NCBI RefSeq assembly: GCF_013761175.1
Contig: NZ_JACDUR010000001.1
Coordinates: 1 to 64,000 of the forward strand
Reading direction: 5' to 3'
Source: Nonomuraea soli
GTDB lineage: Bacteria > Actinomycetota > Actinomycetes > Streptosporangiales > Streptosporangiaceae
DNA: 64,000 bases
Below, piece after piece: positions 1-6,674 of this stretch; the first letter of the stretch is position 1, and every line of letters starts with the position of its first letter. The notes under the pieces were generated by a model that was not told where the DNA came from, searched no databases, and saw only the letters and a list, made by a program, of their open reading frames with translations. The position numbers and the translations under genes are program-made.

Positions 1-98
1 GGGTAAGGCTCCCAGTAGACGACTGGGTTGATAGGCCGGAGGTGGAAGCACAGTAATGTGTGGAGCTGACCGGTACTAATAGGCCGAGGACTTGATCA
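1..98 (+). rRNA. 23S ribosomal RNA, 3' end (partial)
   Basis: Only the last hundred or so bases of the large-subunit rRNA lie in the window. The conserved tail containing GTACTAATAGGCCGAGG is intact and the mature end falls near base 98. A 5S gene follows after a spacer of about 77 bases in the usual 23S-5S order, so this is the end of an rRNA operon entering from the left. The exact 3' end is estimated by resemblance to other actinomycete 23S ends. Confidence 0.95.
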
Positions 99-175
99 CA
101 AAGCTAACACGTTCTGCGTGTGTAATGCTCGCGTCCACTACGCAATTCTGAGACAGCAAGCGGCTGTTTCGAGGG

Positions 176-294
176 GTTGCGGTGGTTATGGCGGGAAGGA
201 AACACCCGGTTACATTCCGAACCCGGAAGTTAAGCTTCTCTGCGCCGATGGTACTGCACTCGCCAGGGTGTGGGAGAGTAGGTCGCCGCCGCAC
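176..294 (+). rRNA. 5S ribosomal RNA
   Basis: A 119-base 5S gene. The hallmark internal blocks CCCGGTTACATTCCGAACC, GCGCCGATGGTACTGC and GGGAGAGTAGG are all present. The two ends (TTGCGGTGG and CCGCCGCA) pair to form the closing stem. The ends were set by comparison with Streptomyces 5S and may be off by one or two bases. It completes the rRNA operon that starts left of the window. Confidence 0.95.
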
Positions 295-305
295 AAATTT
301 TGGTT

Positions 306-346
306 CAGAAAGGCCCACCCGGGGTGACTCGGTGCGGGCCTTTCTG
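306..346 (+). terminator. rrn operon terminator 1
   Basis: CAGAAAGGCCC (306-316) and GGGCCTTTCTG (336-346) form a perfect 11-bp stem with a 19-base loop, 12 bases after the 5S gene. It is the first of two tandem terminators. Confidence 0.85.
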
Positions 347-357
347 CGTTTCACGGC

Positions 358-394
358 AACCCCGAAGGCCCGCCCGGCGCGGGCCTTCGGGGTT
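358..394 (+). terminator. rrn operon terminator 2
   Basis: A perfect 16-bp stem (358-373 with 379-394) around a 5-base loop, ending in a short T run. It lies 12 bases after the first hairpin. Two strong hairpins in series are typical insulation behind a highly transcribed rRNA operon. The following 395-574 holds no gene or clear signal. Confidence 0.9.
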
Positions 395-574
395 TCACGA
401 CAACGAAGTGTTCGGTACGGGCCTCCTGGCGCGTTTCGGCACCCCCAAACCCAAGCATTCCATGATCGAACAGGCGGGCTGAAACCAGCCTGCAACCGAG
501 CGGCAAACTCCTGCCAGCCGCCTGACATCGCCGAAGCGCACCCTCGCTCCAACGGAGAGACGAGGAGCACGAAG

Positions 575-1927
575 ATGCGGCGATCACTGCGCAATGGTGT
601 GGCCCTGGTGAGCTTGAGCCTGGCCGGACTGAGTGTCGCGCCTGCCCACCAGGCCATGGCCCAGGAGCCCATGACCCTGGAGCGGGCCACCACCACCCAA
701 CAGGCGTCACGAACATCGCCTGAGGTGTCGATAGGTACCAGGCTGGCGGCGAGGACAGATCCGTCGGTGCGGCAGATCACCACGGTGTACCGCGCCACGA
801 TGAGCATCCCGCCGCCGAAGGCGACGAAGGCGTACTACCAGTTGTTCAAGAAGGCGGAAGCCCATGCGAAGGCCGGCCGGATTCCGTCCGACAATCAGAG
901 CCGCCTCAAGTGGGTGCTCAAGACGGCGGGCGGGGATGTCGGCAAGTACTTCGTGCCTGGCAAGGCGGCCAGGGTCGCGCCGGGGGAGATTCCCGGCATC
1001 TGCACGGGCTGGTGGGTGACGCCGCAGGGTCATATGGTTACCGGCTCGCACTGCGTGGGCTGGAGCAAGGCGAGCTTCCAGCAGAACTTCGCCGAGATGT
1101 TCCTGCCGAAGCTGACCGCTGACGACGCCAAGGCCTTCCTGCAGCCGATGCGGAAGAGCGTGGTGATCGACGAGGGCCTGACGAAGCTCGCCCAGACGTT
1201 GTTCGCCACCTTCAACGTCAAGCACCTCAAGCTGAAGAACCCGCGCAGCGCCGTCTACCTCGGCTCGGTGGACGCCTACGTCGAGGGCAAGGCGCCGCGG
1301 CTGACGCTGCTGAGGAAGGGCGAGGACTGGCCGGGGCTCGACTGGGCGCTGCTCAAGGCGAGCAACATGCGGAACCTGCCGACCGTGCCGCTCGGCCGTG
1401 ACGGGGACGTGCGCGTGGGCGACACGCTCTACATCAACGGCTACCCGGGCACCGTCGACATGAGCCCTTACCTGAGCCGCAAGTCGAAGGATCACCCGAC
1501 GCTGACGCAGGGCGCGTTCAACGCGATGCGCACCTCGATCAGGGGCGTGCCGTACATCCAGACGCAGGTCCCGGTCTACGGCGGGAACTCGGGCGGCCCG
1601 GTCTTCAACAAGGACGGCAAGGTCATCGGCATCGCGATCGCGGTGCTGATCAGCGACCGGATCGGCGGGCAGACGGAGAACTCGACGCTGGTGCTGCCCG
1701 TGGACCTGATCAAGCAGCAGCTCAAGCTGGCCGGTGTCACCCCGGTGACGTCGCGGACCTCGGCGGTCTACTACTCGGCGCTCGACGACTTCTTCGCCGA
1801 CCGCTACAAGGCGGCGCTGCCGAAGTTCGTCAAGGTGCTGCGCATGCACCCGCAGCACCTGTACGTGCGGAGCTTCATCAAGCAGGCGAAGCAGGCGATC
1901 GCCGCAGGACGCGACAAGAGCCGTTAA
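575..1927 (+). CDS. Secreted trypsin-like serine protease with C-terminal helical tail
   Basis: Protein of 450 residues. The ATG at 575 is chosen because GAGGAG sits 7 bases upstream and the N-terminus is then a classical signal peptide (MRRSLRNGVALVSLSLAG, Ala-rich cleavage region near residue 30). The catalytic triad is readable: His159 in TGSHC, Asp256 in GLDWALLK, Ser339 in GGNSGGPV. This places it with the trypsin/HtrA-like S1 peptidases. A stretch of about 75 residues follows the protease core; it has a TPR-like helical look (RYKAALPKFVKVL then MHPQHLYVR), which could bind substrate or partner. It is probably exported and soluble, since no lipobox or other membrane segment is seen. Substrate is unknown. 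A decayed paralogue lies just downstream. Confidence 0.85.
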   Translation: MRRSLRNGVALVSLSLAGLSVAPAHQAMAQEPMTLERATTTQQASRTSPEVSIGTRLAARTDPSVRQITTVYRATMSIPPPKATKAYYQLFKKAEAHAKAGRIPSDNQSRLKWVLKTAGGDVGKYFVPGKAARVAPGEIPGICTGWWVTPQGHMVTGSHCVGWSKASFQQNFAEMFLPKLTADDAKAFLQPMRKSVVIDEGLTKLAQTLFATFNVKHLKLKNPRSAVYLGSVDAYVEGKAPRLTLLRKGEDWPGLDWALLKASNMRNLPTVPLGRDGDVRVGDTLYINGYPGTVDMSPYLSRKSKDHPTLTQGAFNAMRTSIRGVPYIQTQVPVYGGNSGGPVFNKDGKVIGIAIAVLISDRIGGQTENSTLVLPVDLIKQQLKLAGVTPVTSRTSAVYYSALDDFFADRYKAALPKFVKVLRMHPQHLYVRSFIKQAKQAIAAGRDKSR

Positions 1928-1978
1928 TGATGCAAGGGGCCTGTGAGCCCACCGCAGACATCACCGCAAGCTCCACCC

Positions 1979-2236
1979 ATGCGTAGATCGCTGACCGCAG
2001 TGGTCATGGTGGGGCTCACGGTGGTGAGGGCGTCGCCTCCGCCTCCCGCGGGGGCGACGCCGCGCCCGCGACCGGGACGGTGGTGGCGGCCAGGACCGAT
2101 CCGGCCGTCCGCCGGCTCTCCCTCGTCGTCAGGGCCAGGCTGTAGGCGGCCGACAAACGCTACAAGCCCGCCCTGCTGAATGCACCCCCAGCACCTGCAC
2201 GTGCGCGGCTACATCGCCGCGCTCACGGCAGGATGA
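1979..2236 (+). pseudogene. Decayed remnant of a paralogue of the upstream protease
   Basis: Fragments of the upstream protease appear here in order but in different frames. At 1979 MRRSLTAVVMVGL resembles its signal peptide. At 2083-2145 VAARTDPAVRRLSLVVRARL then a stop resembles its LAARTDPSVRQITTV segment. Then RYKPALL, and at 2180-2236 MHPQHLHVRGYIAALTAG with a stop match its tail MHPQHLYVR. Roughly 300 codons, including the whole catalytic domain, are absent. The simplest reading is tandem gene duplication followed by a large internal deletion and frameshifts. It cannot encode an active protease. Confidence 0.75.
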
Positions 2237-2317
2237 GCAACGCGTCGCCCCCGGCCCGCTCGCGTCCGTGGTCACGGCAGGATGAGCAACGCGTCGCCCA
2301 CGGCCCGCTCGCGGCCG
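2223..2317. repeat. 46-bp tandem direct repeat with 49-bp period
   Basis: Bases 2223-2268 and 2272-2317 match at 44 of 46 positions. The right copy is the true 3' end of the phosphodiester glycosidase gene (minus strand, ...GDALLILP and stop). The left copy is a duplicate of that end which now overlaps the end of the protease remnant. It marks the join between two rearranged pieces. Confidence 0.85.
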
Positions 2318-3723
2318 TCGGACGGCTTGTTGACGACCTTCTTGCCGACCACCATCGCGCTGGAGCCGCCGCCGTCCAGGTTGATCGCCTGGACGGCGCC
2401 CATCCAGCGCATCAGCTGGGCGGCCTCGATCATGTTGGCCCCGACCGTCACGCCGGGCTTGCGGCCGTCGACGGTGGCCACGATGAGGCCGCCGCCGCGG
2501 GTCACGCCGACCATCGTGCGGGGGTGACGGCGCAGCACCATGTTGACCGAGTCGTGGCCGTCGCGCTTGGCCGACACCCGGACCCGGCCGTTGCGGACCA
2601 GGCCCACGCCGCCGCCGATGACGTGCACGTCGGGGGCGAGTGCGATGGCCGAGCCGGTGCGCAGGTCGATGACCTTGGTGTCGAAGGTCATCGTCCAGCC
2701 CTCCCAGGCGTGCTGGTAGAGCCAGTCGGAGGCGACGCCCGAGGCGTGCAGCACCCGGTGACCGGCCGGGATCGCCGCTCCGGAGGTGCGCAGCCCCACG
2801 ATCTTGCCGGAGGCGTCGATCACCGCGTCGGCTCCGCCGTTGGCGGGGGTCTTGGCGCCCCATTCCTCGGTGTAGAGCACCATCTCGTCGGCGCCGGCGT
2901 TGCGGTTGACGCCCTGGACGTCGACCCGGGCGCTGTCCTGGGCGATGGCCGCCACGGTGGTCTTGATCTCGGTGACGCGTGCCGTACGGCCCTTGAGGAC
3001 CAGGGCGGAACGGCCGGGCACGGCTTCGCTGAGCAGCCTGCCGCCGACCACCGAGACGCCGACCGGCTCGCCGCGCAGGGCGGAGAGGGTGTGGATGTTG
3101 AAGAAGCCGCCGTTGACGGCGGCCAGCGCGCCCGCCGCCTTGGCCATCGACGAGGTGGTCTCGCGCTTGGCGACGCTGGTGCCGAGGCTCGCGGCGTACG
3201 AGCCGCGGAAACGCCGGCCGTCGATCATGAGGACCTTCATGTTCCACGGTCCGGTGGTCTGCACGCCGTCGTCGCCGAGGAAGTCGACCTTCGACTTGAT
3301 CCCGGCGTCCTTCAGCGCCTTGACCGTCTTGGCCGCTTCGTCCTTGTCCTTCAGCGACCACAGGCCCACGCGGACGGTGAAGTACTCCTTGGCGGGGCCG
3401 TCGGAGACCTGCGGCTTGACCATCGGCTGGACGCTCGGGGTCTCGCCCGCGGCCTCCACCTCGCCCGCTTTCAGCTCGGCGTCCTGGAGGGTGCCGTGAT
3501 CACGGCCGTTCGGCATCAGGATGGTGACCGTGTAGCCGTCGGTGGCCTTGCCGGCCTTCAGGGTGAACAACTCCACGCCCTGCCCCAGGCTGGACACGGA
3601 CTTGGCCGTGGGGCCGCCCAGGGGAAACTCCGAGCTGGGCAGATCGGCGGCATGGGCCGTCGCCGCCGAAACGGTGAGACAGGTGGCCGTGGCGAGACCG
3701 ACGACGAGGGTGCGTCGTGACAT
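2272..3723 (-). CDS. Secreted phosphodiester glycosidase family protein
   Basis: About 483 residues. A signal peptide is clear at the N-terminus (MSRRTLVVGLATATCLTVSA). The ATG at 3723 is preferred over a GTG six bases earlier because GGAG stands 5 bases before the ATG. Residues about 110-150 look like a SPOR-type segment (KEYFTVRVGLWSLKDKDEA). The C-terminal half carries the hallmarks of the NAGPA/phosphodiester glycosidase domain: NGGFFNI, then near the end INLDGGGSSAMVV. Family members cleave sugar-phosphodiester links such as GlcNAc-1-P caps or act on cell-wall polymers. The actual substrate here is not evident. It stands alone, back to back with trpS. Confidence 0.85.
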   Translation of the reverse strand: MSRRTLVVGLATATCLTVSAATAHAADLPSSEFPLGGPTAKSVSSLGQGVELFTLKAGKATDGYTVTILMPNGRDHGTLQDAELKAGEVEAAGETPSVQPMVKPQVSDGPAKEYFTVRVGLWSLKDKDEAAKTVKALKDAGIKSKVDFLGDDGVQTTGPWNMKVLMIDGRRFRGSYAASLGTSVAKRETTSSMAKAAGALAAVNGGFFNIHTLSALRGEPVGVSVVGGRLLSEAVPGRSALVLKGRTARVTEIKTTVAAIAQDSARVDVQGVNRNAGADEMVLYTEEWGAKTPANGGADAVIDASGKIVGLRTSGAAIPAGHRVLHASGVASDWLYQHAWEGWTMTFDTKVIDLRTGSAIALAPDVHVIGGGVGLVRNGRVRVSAKRDGHDSVNMVLRRHPRTMVGVTRGGGLIVATVDGRKPGVTVGANMIEAAQLMRWMGAVQAINLDGGGSSAMVVGKKVVNKPSDGRERAVGDALLILP

Positions 3724-3840
3724 GAACACTCCAGAGGGGACCTAACGGGACCGAACCATCCTGGCGAGGTGATCATGGACGGCGCGGCAGAACACGCAAA
3801 CCCGGTTGGAGTGGTTACAGGATTGGGACACAATGGATCC

Positions 3841-3885
3841 ATGACTCGAGTCAGCATGTGGTGGCGGCCGCCCGACGGCCCCTGA
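3841..3885 (+). CDS. Tryptophan leader peptide of trpS
   Basis: A 14-codon reading frame, MTRVSMWWRPPDGP and stop, lies in the trpS leader. Two adjacent Trp codons (3859-3864) sit just ahead of the hairpin region. Such a peptide measures charged tRNA-Trp: a ribosome stalled at the Trp pair would let an antiterminator form. No strong ribosome binding site is seen, although GGATCC lies directly before the ATG, so initiation may be leaderless or weak. The function is inferred from position, Trp pair and mutually exclusive hairpins. Confidence 0.75.
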   Translation: MTRVSMWWRPPDGP

Positions 3886-3926
3886 CTTTCGCATGCTGCG
3901 CAAAGGCCGTCCCCGGGGACGGCCTT
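3874..3926 (+). promoter_or_regulatory. Transcription attenuator upstream of trpS
   Basis: AAGGCCGTCCCC (3903-3914) and GGGGACGGCCTT (3915-3926) form a perfect 12-bp terminator hairpin. GACGGCC occurs both in the leader-peptide end (3874-3880) and in the right arm (3918-3924). Either copy can therefore pair with GGCCGTC at 3905-3911. This is the layout needed for an antiterminator competing with a terminator. The trpS start lies 28 bases further on. Confidence 0.75.
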
Positions 3927-3954
3927 CCTGGGGACCTCGTCGATGGAGACCCAG

Positions 3955-4923
3955 ATGAGACACACCGTGCTGACCGGCGACCGGCCCACCGGACCGCTGC
4001 ACATCGGCCACTACTTCGGTTCGCTGGCCAACCGGATCAGGCTGCAGGACGAACACGACGTCTACGTGCTCGTCGCCGACTACCAGGTGATCACCGACCG
4101 CGACCTGCCGGGCGAGATCAGGCGCAACACCGTCGACGTGGTCCTCGACTACCTGGCCATCGGCCTGTCGAACACGACGATCTTCCAGCACAGCGCCGTC
4201 CCCGAGCTGAACCAGCTGCTGCTGCCGTTCCTGAGCCTGGTGACCGTCTCGGAGCTGCAGCGCAACCCCACGGTCAAGGACGAGATCGCGCACAGCTCCC
4301 AGGCGGCGGTCAGCGGGCTGATGTTCACCTATCCGGTGCACCAGGCGGCCGACATCCTGTTCTGTAAGGGCGACCTGGTGCCGGTCGGCAAGGACCAGTT
4401 GCCGCACATCGAGGTGACCCGGGTGATCGCGCGGCGCTTCAACGAGCGCTACGCGCCGGTCTTTCCCGTCCCCGACGCGCTGCTCAGCCAGACGCCGCTG
4501 CTCAAGGGGCTCGACGGCGGCAAGATGAGCAAGTCGCGCGGCAACGCCATCGCCCTGAAGGCCTCCGACGACGAGACCGCGGCGCTGATCAGGCGGGCGG
4601 TGACCGACGCCGAGCGGCACATCACCTTCGAGCCGGAGCGGCGGCCCGAGGTGGCCAACCTGCTGACCATCGCGGGCCTGTGCACCGGCCGCGCGCCCGA
4701 GGCGATCGCGGAGGAGATCGGCGACGGGGGTGCGTCGGCGCTCAAGCGGCTGGTCATCGAGGCGGTCAACGAGTTCTTCCGCCCCATCAGGGACAAACGC
4801 CGCTCGCTGGCGGAGGCGGACGTGCACGACGTGCTGCGCGCCGGCAACGCGCGGGCCCGCGAGGTGGCCGTGCGCACGCTCGACGAGGTACGGCAGGCGA
4901 TGGGCTACGCGTTCGGGCCGTGA
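3955..4923 (+). CDS. trpS: Tryptophanyl-tRNA synthetase
   Basis: Class I synthetase charging tRNA-Trp in the cytoplasm. With the ATG at 3955 (GGAG six bases before) it has 322 residues; an in-frame ATG at 3943 is possible. Signature motifs are intact: HIGH at residues 16-19 (LHIGHYFG) and KMSKS at 190-194 (GGKMSKSRGN). The start TVLTGDRPTGPLHIGH resembles the shorter TrpRS type found in Firmicutes and in the second, auxiliary TrpRS of streptomycetes, rather than the usual actinobacterial housekeeping type. From family knowledge, an auxiliary indolmycin-resistant TrpRS in Streptomyces is controlled by ribosome-mediated attenuation, which fits the leader seen here. Whether a second trpS exists cannot be told from this window. 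Confidence 0.93.
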   Translation: MRHTVLTGDRPTGPLHIGHYFGSLANRIRLQDEHDVYVLVADYQVITDRDLPGEIRRNTVDVVLDYLAIGLSNTTIFQHSAVPELNQLLLPFLSLVTVSELQRNPTVKDEIAHSSQAAVSGLMFTYPVHQAADILFCKGDLVPVGKDQLPHIEVTRVIARRFNERYAPVFPVPDALLSQTPLLKGLDGGKMSKSRGNAIALKASDDETAALIRRAVTDAERHITFEPERRPEVANLLTIAGLCTGRAPEAIAEEIGDGGASALKRLVIEAVNEFFRPIRDKRRSLAEADVHDVLRAGNARAREVAVRTLDEVRQAMGYAFGP

Positions 4924-5000
4924 GGCATGACATTCGGCTGCAAGGGCTAGGTATAGGCATACTCAGGTGTTCTTCAAGCATCACCCGGACACTTCTAGCC

Positions 5001-5459
5001 ATGAGAACCCTGCTGGCCCTCCTGGCCCCCGCCGTCGCCGCCGTCCTCCTCGCCGCGCAGCCCGCGAGCGCCGTGCCCTCCGTCAAGTGGGGCCCGTACC
5101 AGACCCCCGGTGGCAAGGCGAAGGTGCACGGCACCTACATCGCCGTCGGCGAGGACCACGACGTCCTGCCCACCGCCGACACCCTGACCGTCAAGGGCAA
5201 GCTCACCGACTACGCCCGCTCGCCCGGCACCTGCGCCTGGGTGATGTGGCAGTTCGCCATCCGCAAGGGCAACCAGTTCGTCATCAAGGAGAAGAACATC
5301 CGCGACTGCTCGTACGGCACGGCCCGGAAGTTCACGCTCGTCTACAAGGACGTCTACCAGGCAGAACTCAAGGTCTGCTCCGAGGGCAAGGCCGCGGAGC
5401 CGTCGGCTTCGTGCCGCTACTCGGGCACCTGGAAGATCATTTACAAGTCGCCGCTGTAG
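5001..5459 (+). CDS. Small secreted four-cysteine protein, unknown function
   Basis: A 152-residue protein. It begins with a clear signal peptide (MRTLLALLAPAVAAVLLAA, cleavage likely after QPASA). The mature part has four cysteines (TCAW, RDCS, KVCS, SCRY), suggesting two disulphide bonds, and a beta-rich look with alternating hydrophobic residues. I do not recognise the family; it is like many small secreted hypothetical proteins of filamentous actinomycetes. The start is supported only by the signal peptide, as no good ribosome binding site precedes it. A hairpin terminator follows the stop. Confidence 0.7.
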   Translation: MRTLLALLAPAVAAVLLAAQPASAVPSVKWGPYQTPGGKAKVHGTYIAVGEDHDVLPTADTLTVKGKLTDYARSPGTCAWVMWQFAIRKGNQFVIKEKNIRDCSYGTARKFTLVYKDVYQAELKVCSEGKAAEPSASCRYSGTWKIIYKSPL

Positions 5460-5471
5460 CCGTACCCCCTC

Positions 5472-5504
5472 CCGCGGACCGTCGTGTCACTGAGCGGTCC
5501 GCGG
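5472..5504 (+). terminator. Rho-independent-type hairpin after the secreted protein gene
   Basis: CCGCGGACCG (5472-5481) pairs perfectly with CGGTCCGCGG (5495-5504) around a 13-base loop, 13 bases after the stop. There is no T run, as is common in high-GC actinomycetes. Confidence 0.65.
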
Positions 5505-5576
5505 TCAGGTTCAGGGTTACCTCGGATCCCCCGGCGGCCTCGCGTCCCTAACGTCATTGTCTGGGAGGTGGGGGAG

Positions 5577-6674
5577 ATGGTCGCCTTCGTGGGAAGGACG
5601 GCGGAGCGCACCGCGATCAGGGACGCGCTCCGCGACCGGACAGGGATCCTCGTCGTCGGTGAGCCGGGGGCGGGCAAGAGCAGGCTGCTGGCGGAGACGG
5701 TGCGCGGGCTGGGCGTCGTGCGCGTGTCGGGCGCGGGGCCGGAGATCGCCTTCGGGGCGTTCGCGCATCTGCTGTCGGGCGAACCGCAAGGGCTCAACCC
5801 GGTGCGCTGGGCGGCCGGGCAGATCGAGGTCGAGGCGCTGGTCGTCGACGACGCGCACCTGCTCGATCCGCACTCGGCGGCGCTGGTCAGGCACCTGGCG
5901 GAGCACCACGGCGTACGGCTGGCCGTCGCCGCCGTGAGCGGGGCGGCACTGCCCGGGCAACTGGTGGAGTTGTGGAAGGAAGGGCGGCTGGCCAGGCTCG
6001 ACCTCGGCCCGCTGTCGGCGTCCGACAGCGCGAGGCTGCTGTCACTGGCGCTCGGCGGCCAGGTCGAGGGACTGACCTCGCGCAGGTTGTGGCACGCCAC
6101 CCGCGGCAACGTACGGTTCCTGGTCGAGCTGGTCACCTCGGGGCCGTTCGCCTACAGCGGCGGGTTGTGGCGCTGGCCCGGCGAGATCGTCCTCACCGAG
6201 CGGCTGCGGCTGCTGGTGGAGGCCGCGATCGGCGAGGTCGACGAGCAGGAACGGTCGGTGCTGGAGTACGTCGCCTTCGGCGAGCCGCTGGAGCTGGCCA
6301 CGCTCATCGAACTGGCCGGCACCGACGCCGTCGAGCGCATGGAGCGCCGCGGCCTCATCTCGGTGGGCGACCAGCCCCTGCGGGTCCAGCTGGCGCACCC
6401 GCTCTACGCCCAGGTGATCCGTACCTGGACCGGCCCCGTGCGTACCCGCGGCCACCTGGCCAGGGTCATCCCTTTCTCCTCCGGCGATCAGCAGATCTCC
6501 GAGCTGAGCGGCCGGGAGAAGGAGATAGCCCGACTGGCGTCGTGGAACCTGACCAACCGTGAGATCGCCGACCTGCTCACCGTCTCGCCGCGCACGGTCG
6601 GCAACCATCTGTGCCGTATCTATTCCAAGCTCGGCGTCAACCACCGGCTCGACCTGGCCAGGCTGCTGGCCTAG
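5577..6674 (+). CDS. LuxR-family regulator with N-terminal ATPase domain
   Basis: 365 residues from the ATG at 5577, preceded by a GGAGGTGGGGGAG tract. Residues 28-35 form a Walker A motif (GEPGAGKS) and ALVVDDAHLLD is the matching Walker B, so the N-terminal part is an AAA/STAND-type nucleotide-binding domain. The last 60 or so residues are a LuxR/GerE helix-turn-helix (SELSGREKEIARLAS, then NREIADLLTVSPRTVGNHL). This resembles a shortened LAL regulator lacking the long TPR sensor region, since LAL proteins are usually 900 or more residues. Target genes are unknown. It ends overlapping the convergent LLM gene by 4 bases. Confidence 0.85.
   Translation: MVAFVGRTAERTAIRDALRDRTGILVVGEPGAGKSRLLAETVRGLGVVRVSGAGPEIAFGAFAHLLSGEPQGLNPVRWAAGQIEVEALVVDDAHLLDPHSAALVRHLAEHHGVRLAVAAVSGAALPGQLVELWKEGRLARLDLGPLSASDSARLLSLALGGQVEGLTSRRLWHATRGNVRFLVELVTSGPFAYSGGLWRWPGEIVLTERLRLLVEAAIGEVDEQERSVLEYVAFGEPLELATLIELAGTDAVERMERRGLISVGDQPLRVQLAHPLYAQVIRTWTGPVRTRGHLARVIPFSSGDQQISELSGREKEIARLASWNLTNREIADLLTVSPRTVGNHLCRIYSKLGVNHRLDLARLLA

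Noticed and set aside
2233-3720. A 495-codon open frame on the plus strand
   Set aside because: It is the complement of the phosphodiester glycosidase gene; the encoded sequence is Arg/Ala/His/Gly-rich with no domain, while the minus strand shows clear motifs and a signal peptide.
3841-3954. T-box riboswitch in front of trpS
   Set aside because: No T-box sequence or specifier stem is seen; the Trp-Trp leader peptide with overlapping hairpins explains the region better.
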